Below, one piece after another: positions 52,101 through 61,105 of a DNA stretch of 64,000 nucleotides. Source of the DNA: Filobasidium wieringae. Its lineage: Eukaryota > Basidiomycota > Tremellomycetes > Filobasidiales > Filobasidiaceae. Positions within the stretch are counted from its first letter, which is position 1, and each line of letters begins with the position of its first letter. The position numbers and the translations under genes are program-made. The stretch lies in the NCBI GenBank assembly GCA_001600055.1, contig BCIV01000019.1, positions 62,001 through 126,000 on the forward strand, in the 5' to 3' direction. The notes below the pieces were generated by a model, which saw nothing but the letters and a program-made list of their open reading frames with translations, was not told the origin of the DNA and ran no database searches.

Positions 52101-52895
52101 ACGGTTTCTGGCGTAAGAGGGCAGATAAAAAAAGCCCTGGCAAAACCTGATGGAGCGTATCGAGCGACCTTTGAGGACAAGATTTTGATGAGCGGTACGT
52201 AGCCAGTATTTGACTTGATTATAATCAGAACAGTCGGTATTGATGTATGTCTTCAAATTCGTAGACATTGTCTTCCTTCGCGCTTGGTATAGTATCGAAC
52301 CCAGAAAGCTATACAACCCCGTTACTTCGCTTCTGCGTGATCGCTCTACAGATTGGATCCCGATGCGATTGACTGGCCAAGTGAGACGCGATGAAGGGCT
52401 TCGAACACCAAACAGCGCGGACTCGGCTTATCGAGTAGGTATCTGAAGCAGAACGGTACCACAGTGCGAATACTGACTTTACTGCTGGTCAATGATCAGC
52501 CTGTGACGCGAACTACGAGGCGATTCAACACGTTGAAAGTACCTCGCAACCTGCAAGCTGGTTTGCCATACGCATCCAAACCGAAAATCGCCAAGCCGCA
52601 GAGGCAGGAGACATACCTTCAATCTAGAGCGGTAGTTATGGAGCCGGAAGAGAAGAAGGCGGTGGCGTTGCTGCAGCAGATACAGGCACTTAGAAAAGAC
52701 AAACTGTCTCGTCGAGACGCAAAGAAGAAGGAGCAACAGACCCAGTACAAAGAGAAGGTATCTCGAACTGAGTCGGCCAAGTTGGACGCTCGCAAGGACG
52801 ATCGACGAGGGCAACTGCGATTAGCGAGTATCAAGTCGAAGCGCGATTCCGAGAGTGATGGTGGACGAGCTCGAAAGCGTAAGCGGAGCGCTTAA
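49135..52895 (+). CDS. BMS1: Ribosome biogenesis GTPase Bms1
   Basis: Bms1 is the nucleolar GTPase of the small-subunit processome that brings Rcl1 to pre-rRNA and drives 40S maturation. Five exons (about 49135-49254, 49327-50390, 50455-52196, 52265-52436 and 52500-52895) give about 1,170 residues, the normal size. A Lys-rich N-terminus leads into the P-loop [10 protein letters not shown], then [37 protein letters not shown] and THLDLIKK (the G4 motif in its Bms1 form). [28 protein letters not shown] follows. An acidic middle region precedes the C-terminal Bms1/Tsr1 domain, with [35 protein letters not shown] and [14 protein letters not shown] basic tail ends KRKRSA. No key motif is missing. 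Confidence 0.95.
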
Positions 52896-53220
52896 TACAT
52901 AGTTCTGTGGATGCGCCCGTCGTGTTGATCGTTGTAGTCTCGCATTTCGCATCATACTGTCGCAGTTGTCACGATTCCATTGCGTAGTCGCCCAGTATGG
53001 TGCTTTTATCAGATAAGTTTCGGGCTCCTATCAGATAACTATGTGACGAAACTCGGGAGATTCTTGACGGTGATTCTCGATGTCTGAACTGGCGACTGTG
53101 GATAATCTCCAATGAGATCATCTGTTTGCCTATCAGATGTCCAAGAACTTGGGCTTGTCTCGAGTCTGGTCCAATCAAAAGGATGGCTGGCACTAGAAAA
53201 CCACACCCACCCTGAACAAC

Positions 53221-53276
53221 ACCATTCACCATTCACCATTCACCATTCACCATTCACCATTCACCATTCACCATTC
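53221..53276. repeat. Tandem repeat, 8 perfect copies of ACCATTC
   Basis: Eight head-to-tail 7-bp units without a mismatch. Because 7 is not a multiple of 3, all three frames repeat the same heptapeptide. It is a minisatellite-like array, not CRISPR, because there are no spacers. Confidence 0.98.
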
Positions 53277-53495
53277 ACAACTCATATAGACTCATTTTGC
53301 CGAAACTATGTCGGATATGTATGTACTTGTCGTGCGTAAGGCCGCGTTCGGTAGAATCAGTCGTCTTTTCAAGCGGCACGTTTTGTATGTAAGAGCGCGA
53401 TTACTTTTTTCAAGGAAAAACATTTGAATTTGAATTCCTTTTACGTACCAGCCATCACGCTACCAAATGACCAGAACTCGAAATTCAATGATTTT

Positions 53496-53513
53496 GGCCG
53501 GTGATTACCGGCC
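53496..53513. repeat. Hairpin: 7-bp GC-rich stem, 4-nt loop
   Basis: GGCCGGT and ACCGGCC are perfectly complementary around GATT, with T-rich sequence before and A-rich sequence after the stem. It could act as a terminator-like structure or be part of an element end. Confidence 0.7.
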
Positions 53514-53530
53514 TTGAAAATCTGGGGTAT

Positions 53531-53600
53531 TTGTATCCGCTTGTTTCTGGTTGTTTCCGCTTGTTTCCGCTTGGGTCCGCTTGCATGCGCCTGCCTTTGC
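53531..53600. repeat. Degenerate 10-bp tandem repeat (TTGTTTCCGC)
   Basis: Seven consecutive 10-bp units. Two match TTGTTTCCGC exactly (53551-53570) and the others differ at a few positions. The 10-bp period equals about one helical turn. Confidence 0.85.
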
Positions 53601-53867
53601 AGATATAGGGAGAGCTTCGCTTACAGCTAACGTTGAATAGTTTGCAACATTGCGTCAAAAACCGCGTTTTTGGAGCGCCAGAAATAGATGTTAGGTTCAA
53701 AATATAAATGTCATGCTCATGTCGGCTCCGCTTTGCTTCCTGATTTGCATCCGATCAACCTCCCATCGACCTCGAGCATATTTGATCAATTCACCGTGAT
53801 TTTTATAAGATCATACTATAGTCAATACAGGTCTGACTGTCATCTAAATAGTACTATTCGATTCAGA

Positions 53868-55049
53868 ATGGTCTACAAAAAACACTCCTACGATCTAAAG
53901 TTGGGTTTGATCAAGCTACAGGACTCAAAAACTACAAATACGCAAAACGTCTTTGTAGTATGTTCGCCTGGTGAATTCAAGGAATTCCTTTAAAACCCCC
54001 CATCCCTTCTCGAAAAAAGAACTTCTCAATACATAGGTCTACTATATACCGAGCTAGGAAACGTCTAGAAGAAACCGGAACCGTTGCGGCAAACTATTCA
54101 TGGAATGGTCGTTCTAGGAAATCACCGTGGGAGGCAGTTCGACATATTGCGTGGCTAATAGAACGGAATCCTCTAATACTTCAAAAGGATATATATAACA
54201 ACTGTCACGGGGTGCTTGATCGACCTTAGTCAATTACGGTTCGATACGGTTTCGGTTGGTTCAGGTCGGTTTGGATATCGTCCATAAGGATTCTCTCAAG
54301 GTTCGTTCGTTCGGTTCTAAGTCAAATTAGCACGCTAATGCAATGACCTTGCTCAACTAGCCGTAGCTAACCAATTGTTATTGGTAAATTGATATTTTAT
54401 ATCATCGCTTGAGTTCCCACTCAAGCCGTCTCATAAACTACCTCAACATTCCTCGCTTAAATACTCTACGGATCCCTACGGTACAAACCGGGTCCATGTG
54501 CTTCAGTTCGTTAGCGCGCTCGGGATCGGCGCTAGCCACTCAACGAGTACGGCATGCTCTTTTCCCAGGTGCCGAGTACTCTCTATCGTCCTCCTGTGAC
54601 AACAACTTGAAACAACTAGGATTCGACCTATCTATCAGTACCGTTCGTTGTGAGATGAAACGGCTTGGTCTGACCTACAAAAAAGCATCGAAAGAAGCGG
54701 TTGAAAGGAACGAACGTCTAAGAGCATATTATTCACTAAGGATGTCAAAATACCAACCTGAACAACTGCTATTCCTAGATGACTCATATAAGGATGATCA
54801 TACGGTGCTAAGAAGCCATGGCTGGGGTTATAAAGGTACTAGGTTGTACGTAGCAGCACCTTTCGTTCGAGGAGCTCGGTAAGTGAAAAAAAGTCGTTTG
54901 AACGTTTGGGCGTTTGACCCCTCTAGAATTCTACTGATTGGAGTTTATATCCTGTCGCGTTAGTTATACAATAACCCCTGCTATTACTGTGTACGGTTAT
55001 ATCGCTTCGGATGTAAGGGAAGGTCCTATGTGTTACGGCAGGTTCTCGC
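53868..55049 (+). mobile_element. Tc1/mariner-like transposase remnant, interrupted and truncated
   Basis: The frame starts at 53868 with a helix-turn-helix part (KKHSYDLKLGLIKLQD), crosses an intron and goes on as STIYRARKRLEETGTV. The catalytic part has LLFLDDSYKDDHTVLRSHGWGYKGT, where the first Asp of the DDE triad sits in FLDDS, and continues over an intron into YTITPAITVYGYIASDVREG. A 399-bp insertion (54203-54601) splits it. At 55050 coding sequence stops abruptly at a TGTCAC junction, so the second Asp and the Glu are missing. The element is therefore dead. No terminal repeats were paired. Confidence 0.8.
54203..54601. mobile_element. Solo LTR (399 bp) with 5-bp target duplication
   Basis: Begins TGTCACGGGG and ends CTGTGACA, the TG...CA form of an LTR. 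It is flanked by the direct repeat ACAAC (54198-54202 and 54602-54606). Removing it joins the Tc1-like frame without shift. It codes for nothing, so it is best read as a solo LTR left by recombination of a retrotransposon. A small DNA element with similar ends is less likely given the 5-bp duplication. Confidence 0.85.
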
Positions 55050-55417
55050 TGTCACAGGTCTAATAGCAAACGCTACTTGCAGGTTATCTTGATAATGGAA
55101 TAAGAGCTGAGTTGGTGTAAATCGGTTGGTTCTAAGCGGTGGACAAGTTATTCGACCAAATTAAAGGATTCGGTTGGAATCTGTAAGTCCGTTTGAATCG
55201 AAAGGATTAGTATCAAGCGTTGATCTTAATCGGTTCAGAGCGTGAAGAATGAAGGTTGTATGAGAACAACTTAGTGAGATCCTATTGTAGTGACCTCTTC
55301 ACAGTACGTCTTGAATTGAAGTTCAGTAGGTGTAATTGGAATCTGATATCTGAATGTAAAGGAACGGGAGAAACAGGGGTATAGCACTCAGCCACAGAGG
55401 GGATACAATGCCAAGCC

Positions 55418-55535
55418 ATGGTGCAAGGTGGCGCAAGGTCCCCAAAGGATGGCGCAAGATGGCGCAAGGATGGTACAGGATGATGCAAGATGGTACAGGA
55501 TGACACAAGATGACGCACTGGCGCACTGACGCAAG
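55418..55535. repeat. Degenerate tandem repeat (GATGGCGCAAG-like units)
   Basis: Around ten imperfect units of 9-11 bp built on GATG-G-GCAAG / GATGGTACAG follow one another. The pattern is clear but units vary, so it is an old or drifting array inside the retroelement-like fragment. Confidence 0.75.
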
Positions 55536-56015
55536 ATGTTGCCTTTAGGACTAGTGTAGCAGGGTAATATCCTACCATCCAATTAGTATATATAGCAGAC
55601 ACTTTGTAAAGTTGGTTGCCACCCTCTTGACATATCAGGAGGCACAGTCAGCATGCTTAAGACGCTACAACACAAAACAGATAGAGTCATACAACCAATA
55701 ACACATATTGAATACATACCCAATACTTGTTCTAAGCCCTAGGAGGACCGTAAGAAGAGGATTAGCTACCCACCTGTTAACGGAGATCGCTTGATTATGG
55801 TAACATCGAAGAATCTTCTTAGTAAGACTGGCAACAACGAAGACGGTATTCCCATAAGAAACCCGTATCTTCACACTGACTTGAATCCTCTATACAGTTT
55901 GGTTGACTCTGTGTATGTTAGAGCCGTCAGCAACTCCAAAGGAGCGGTCCAACAAACCAGCAGGTGGTGTCCAGGAGGAAGAGCAGATAGATTTCAACAT
56001 AGTATAGGTAAGAAT

Positions 56016-56043
56016 GGATGAGGGACATAAGGTCCACTCATCC
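56016..56043. repeat. Hairpin just before the outer hAT element
   Basis: GGATGAG-GGAC, loop ATAAG, GTCC-A-CTCATCC: 11 paired bases with a single bulged A. It lies 30 bases from the left end of the outer hAT element and belongs to the retroelement-like fragment. Confidence 0.6.
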
Positions 56044-56442
56044 AAAATACAACAATGAGGATGACAAACAAGTAGAGTTGGCTGTCGTCTAACCCAAACG
56101 CCTGAACGTAGACATCAAACGCGTAGATCTAGACGGCTAGCTGGCTTACACGTCTAATTTCAGCCGCATCTGACATTGACGTCTAGACTAGACGTTCACG
56201 TTTGAGAACGTGATTAAACTCGCGGCAGACGCGGTTGAACGTGAGCGCGACATGTTTACTCCAAATTTCATGAGATTTCACATATCGCTCCCGTTAACCA
56301 TCAGAAACGTTCTAGATGTTTTAGACGCAATCAAGATGTGATTGCTCATCATCTAGAAAGGTAGCTTGAATTCTAGAAAAGGAACAGTGTGAGAAAGCGT
56401 CTAAGCGAGAGGTTGTGGAGGCTCAGGCCTGAGAAGCGATCT

Positions 56443-56450
56443 GACGACTC
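56443..56450. repeat. Target site duplication, left copy (GACGACTC)
   Basis: Identical to 60993-61000 and directly abutting the left terminus of the inner hAT element. Confidence 0.95.
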
Positions 56451-59400
56451 TAGAGTTGGCAGAAGTTCAAACGTTCAATTGAACGCCCCTTGAACGGCGT
56501 TTAAACGTTGGTTGATGTGTTGAACTTGAACGTGAACGCGTTTGAACTTTTGAACATGCATGATTTGTATTTATCTACATTGGTACCTTAGACGAGCTAG
56601 CCTCCTTGCTTGGGCCCTGTTTCTCTGGGGATACCAGATCTACAACAACCTTGCCCTTGCCCTTACCCTTGATCATTCTAAGCGCTGGAACAGGCGTTGT
56701 CGACTTCGGCGCTACATCTTGGCCCTTACCTTTATTCCAGGCTTGCTCAAACAGGATGGGTCTGCAGTGACCGTGCTTGAACCAATCAGCCACCAACAGC
56801 TGTAGTCCAGCCGTTTCAGGGTCCAAGCGGTTCCGTTTAGGCGAAACCACCAAACCAGCGCGACTGAACGCACGTTCAACTTTGACAGAAGTCGCTAAGT
56901 TCAAAATAACGCTATATCAGCTTGATTCTCTTGCAGTTTAAACTCCTAAACGTACCTGGGCACCCTAGAACGTCCATAGCCATTCTAGCGAGACCCATGG
57001 TTCGTTCATCGCCGGTATTAGCGAACTCTGAACTCCAGAAGATTATCGGGTCCTCGTATTGCCGCACGGCCATCCTGGGCCCGTTGATGAACTTCTCAAA
57101 GGGATCCTCATCAGTACTGTCATCCTTGTCCTGATTCAGCCCGAGGAAATCATCGAACTCTGCAATTTCAGCCTAACACGTTTGGCAGTTCGAAAGTTTA
57201 GTAAGTTAAACGCCGTTCAAATGTTCAACATCCAAACGTACCTTTTTGGGGTCGACTGGCTTGACCTTCTCCTCGGGCTCGTACATCTCCCTGTACGTGG
57301 TCTCCCAGACGTTCCTCGCGACCTCTTTTGCCTCTTCAATCCACTCGGCTGGCCAACCTTGCTTAACAAGGTATTGCACTCTATAGCCCGGGTGCAGGAC
57401 TAGAAGTTCAAAGTTTAAAGTTCAACAAGTTCAAACTTCTAGAAACCTTCAACGAGAATCCCAAACTCACGTATCGCCGTTCGAAACAAGGCGCTCTCAT
57501 CGGTCTTCGCGTAGTACTTGTCTAGTACGTCGATACCACGCTGGACTCCACGTTTGACGGCCTTGGAGGGTGTCCCGTCCACCTTGATCTGGGTCAAATG
57601 CTTGTGAAGCGCGTCCATGATCGGAATCACGCTCGCTACCGTGGTGAAGTTGGAACCGGCTACACTACGCACCGATAGACGTTTAGTGACCACAGGAAAG
57701 ATCTACAGGTGTTCAACCACTGTCTCAGCGTCTTTTTATCTTAGCGTTTAAAGTTCAAACTTACCCTCAAGATCGGAACGACCTCCTTGACCACCTCGAA
57801 ATCGCCTGGGATGAGACGCTCAGCCCTAGAGTAGTCTGCTCCAGGATCCATCATCAGGTTTTTGCTACCCAAACCGACGGAATGAACGTAAGTGAGAAAA
57901 CACAGTTTCAAAGTTCAAAGTTCAACAGTTCAAACGTACATCGCAGGCTCAGCCTTCACGATCGCCTCCAAGCACCCGAAGGTGGAGTTCCACCTCGTTT
58001 GCACATCGATAGGGATGGTGTACGTCCCTCCCTGTTCGATCTCGCCCTTGTTTTCCGCGGTTGCAACAGCGGCAACCCACTTACGCTTAAGTTCACCTCG
58101 ATACTTGAGGCGCTTAGCAAGTAAACGGCACTGTATAGTTGAACGCAGTTAAACAGTTAAACAACTGAACTTCTGATTGGGCGGTTAAAGATGAAAAGAT
58201 ACTAACTTTTGTCAGGATTGACGCCACCCTCTTTTGCGAGTCAGCCAGACTCTTCTTGTCCTTCTCGTTTCCTGAAGGACATGCAGTGAGAGGGAGCAAA
58301 TCCAGGATCGCCTGATCAGGCGAGATCTCCTCCCGCTGAGTGAACGACCCATCTTCGTTCTCGCTCTCATCGTCTTCCTCGATATCAGAGTCAAAAACGT
58401 CACGTTCCGGCTCATTCGGATCGTCTGCCTCCAGCTCCTCGAGTTCAGACCATTTAGATCCAGTGGCTCCCTCAATAACGGCCTAAAGTTGTGAGAATGT
58501 TTGAAGTTTAGTGGAGTTCAACTTTAAACTTCAAACGGCAGCAGAGTCAACTTACCCCAACGACCAGATTCAAGATGTGGGCGAAACATCTAACCCGACC
58601 TAAACGCCCATGGAACATCTTCCACCCATGCGTGGCAAGAGAATCGACCATCTTGTCGTTGTTGGAAGCGTTATCACGGATGACTGACATCACCTTGTTC
58701 TCGATCCCCCAATCGGTCAGACACTTAGCCACGACGTCAGCCATGTGCTCCCCAGTGTGACGTTCCGGTGTGCTAAACACATCAATAAGAACAAGGACAT
58801 TCAGGGTCAGCAATGTTGATCTGATCAGTCACGTTTAGGAAGTTCAAAGTTCAAAGTTCAGACGTTCGAACGCCTGAACTTTACTCACTAATGGAAAGAC
58901 AACATCGCCTGCATTGCCTTGAACTGGCTATCGTTTCCCACTCTCTTGTCCAGAGCAATTGACCAATTGGCAATGATCGCGATGTACGCTTTCCCGCTCC
59001 TGTCAGTCCATCCATCAAGAGAAATGTGGATCGCACTGTGCGTCTCGCGAAGACGTGCCTTCAGGTTTGATGAAGTCCTGTCATGCATCATACGCATGTC
59101 CTTCTTGACCTGACGTCTAGACGGCAGAACCGTGTCCATCGCAGGAAAGGATGCGGTAAACATCGACTTGAACTAAATTATACGCAAACAATGAGTTCAA
59201 AGGTTCAAAGNTTCAAAGGTTGAACGGTACTTACAGCATCTTGATCCACCACTCTGAATGCGTGGTGGTTCACTGCAATCCNTTCAAGAATTGCATAGCG
59301 GGTCTCCATCAAACGAGGCTCAGCTGGCTGAACCTCAGAAATCGACCCATCCACCAGACGAGTCTGTGAGTCGTCGACCCTGCCCTTACACGTATTGGCG

Positions 59401-60992
59401 TGATAGTTGATGGAGGTCCCTGACCCGGCTGTGTGCGCGGTCTTCAACGCAGTCCAAGGGCAGTAACTATGCAGAAGAGGGAGGAATGAGAGAAATGATG
59501 AATAAAACGACTCAAATGCTCAAAGTTCAAACGTTTGAACTTTGAACTTACCGGCAAGTCCACAACCACCAAACGCCTGACGTCTTCCGTTCTTTGGCCA
59601 TGACCTTTGCACTCGCTATGACGGGTCGCTGCATGTGACGGTTGCCTTTGCCCCCCCTGCCATTGTCGTAGTGCTTCGAGCACCAGAGATCAAGGTATTC
59701 CTGGTGTTTTTCGATCGTGTCGTTATCACCAGGTACCGGAACCTTGATACGACCCTGGCTAGGCGCTTTTAAACGTCATGGAAACATTGAGTGTTTAAAC
59801 GTAAGCCGGGAAGTTCAACCGTACTTACTGGCCTTGACATCCTCATCGTCATCATCATTATCAGGTTTCTCGACGATTTCCATCTCGTCCTGATCAACTC
59901 GCTGCTCCTTCTCCACCTGCCGCTTCTCCACCTGCTCCTTCTCCACTTCCTCAACCTCACTCTCGGATTCGATCGCTTCCTGATCCTCATCAGGAATCTT
60001 CTTCGCTTTCGCTTTCCTGTTGGGGGTCGTTTTTTTGGGTGTCGTCTTTTTGGGTGTCGGCTTCTTAGGTGCAGCCTTCTTAGGAGTTCTTTTAGGGGTT
60101 TTAGGGGTTGTTTCTTTCTTATTATTAGGCTTGCGCCTTTTAGAAGGGGTTTCCGGGACTGAGAGAGTGGGGTTCAACAGTTTGACCGTGTTTAACAAAT
60201 GTTTAACAGTTCAACAGTTTGAAGTTCAACTTACGTTCACCGTCCGAATTAAGTAACTCGGCCTCGCCTTCATCATCGGTGACCGGTGCGAGAGCCCGTT
60301 TATTACGGCTGGGGGTACCCTCTACTGTGTTCCAAGTAGGCCGAGGCCGAGGGGGGGTTACAGGCTGTTGAACAGCGGTAGAGGCGGCGAGGATATCGGC
60401 CTGAGCCTGTTGAGCGTCCGCAGCCAGTTTGTCGATTAAAGCTTGTTCAAGCTCGAGATTGGGGTCGATTCCGCTAGTGATGCTGGATTGACGGGTGCTA
60501 GACATGGTAAGAAGCGTTTGAATGTTTAGTTTGTAAGGGTAGCAGTTGTTTGAGTGGATTATTAGATAATTAGATAGGTAGACAGATAGAACGGTAACTG
60601 AGAAGCCGTTGAACTCGGTTGATCGCTTCTTAGGCCTGAGACTAAGCGCCCTTGGATAAACCGCTTTCTCACGCTATTCTATCATAGAAAACACTATGAT
60701 CATCTAGAACTGTAACGGTCAACTGATGATAGGCGTTTAATGTGTTTAGAACGTTCTTAGAAGGTAGAATGATTGACCTGTGAAGTTTAAGCGAATTCGG
60801 AGAATATTCTACTCGCGTTCACGTTTGGTGCCGTTCGAGCGGTGTTTTGCGCGAGGGTTGAACTTGAACGTCTGATTGAATGTCGGCAAATTGAACGCGT
60901 TCAAAGTTGAACGTCACGCGCGTTCAAACGTTCAATTTCGCGCGTTTGTTCGTTCAAGTTCAAGCGTTCAACCTAAACGCGTGCCAACTCTA
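56451..60992 (-). mobile_element. Inner hAT element, complete, 4,542 bp
   Basis: Ends are TAGAGTTGGCA at 56451-56461 and its exact complement TGCCAACTCTA at 60982-60992. The flanking 8-bp direct repeat GACGACTC (56443-56450 and 60993-61000) is perfect, as hAT insertion produces. TAGAG agrees with the hAT terminal consensus. The ends are packed with GTTCAA/TTGAAC motifs. One spliced transposase gene on the minus strand fills the element. The perfect duplication and intact gene indicate recent insertion, and the element may be autonomous. Confidence 0.95.
56575..60505 (-). CDS. hAT-family transposase (inner element)
   Basis: Reads from the ATG at 60505 to the stop at 56575-56577 through about 13 exons. 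Order of parts: a Gln/Ala/Leu N-terminal helix (NLELEQALIDKLAADAQQAQ); a Lys/Pro/Thr-rich segment with repeated TPKK units like a histone H1 tail; a Glu-rich acidic block; a DLWCSKHYDNGR helix; and a BED-type zinc finger (WTCRYC...H...C). The catalytic core follows, with the first Asp in AIHISLDGWTD, the second in RDNASNN, the RCFAHILNLVVG helix and TRWNST. The C-terminal hAT dimerisation region is LARMAMDVLGCP and SVKVERAFSRAGLVVSPKRNRLDPET. I found no stop or frame break. Two unresolved bases (59211 in an intron, 59282 in a codon) remain. Every intron carries the element's own GTTCAA/TTGAAC motif. Confidence 0.88.
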
Positions 60993-61000
60993 GACGACTC
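60993..61000. repeat. Target site duplication, right copy (GACGACTC)
   Basis: Identical to 56443-56450 and directly abutting the right terminus of the inner hAT element. Confidence 0.95.
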
Positions 61001-61105
61001 AAACGGCTTCTCAGATACCGTCTATCTATCTACCTATCTACCTATCTAGTAATTCACTCAAAACCTTCCAGACTAAACCTCTAAACATATCCTAATTTGT
61101 CTGAC

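Larger units (their letters stand above)
52896..53867. other. Boundary between host genes and transposon block
   Basis: No gene is seen in this 1 kb. It holds two short tandem repeats and a hairpin (listed separately), and marks the change from gene-dense DNA to nested mobile elements. An AAAAAC-CGC-GTTTTT dyad near 53656-53671 may belong to the end of the Tc1-like element, but I could not pair it with a second terminus. Confidence 0.5.
55050..56072. mobile_element. Retroelement-like fragment, cut by hAT element
   Basis: Coding sequence of the Tc1-like element ends exactly where TGTCACAGG begins, which suggests the left end of another LTR. A TATATATAG box at 55588-55596 followed by CAGACACTTTG resembles the TATA region of the solo LTR at 62776-63242. 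A 76-codon frame (55791-56021) has no recognised domain. The right end is lost because the outer hAT element starts at 56073. The family is unassigned. Confidence 0.45.

Noticed and set aside
53221..53276. CRISPR-like array
   Set aside because: Units of 7 bp follow each other without spacers; it is a simple tandem repeat in a eukaryotic genome.
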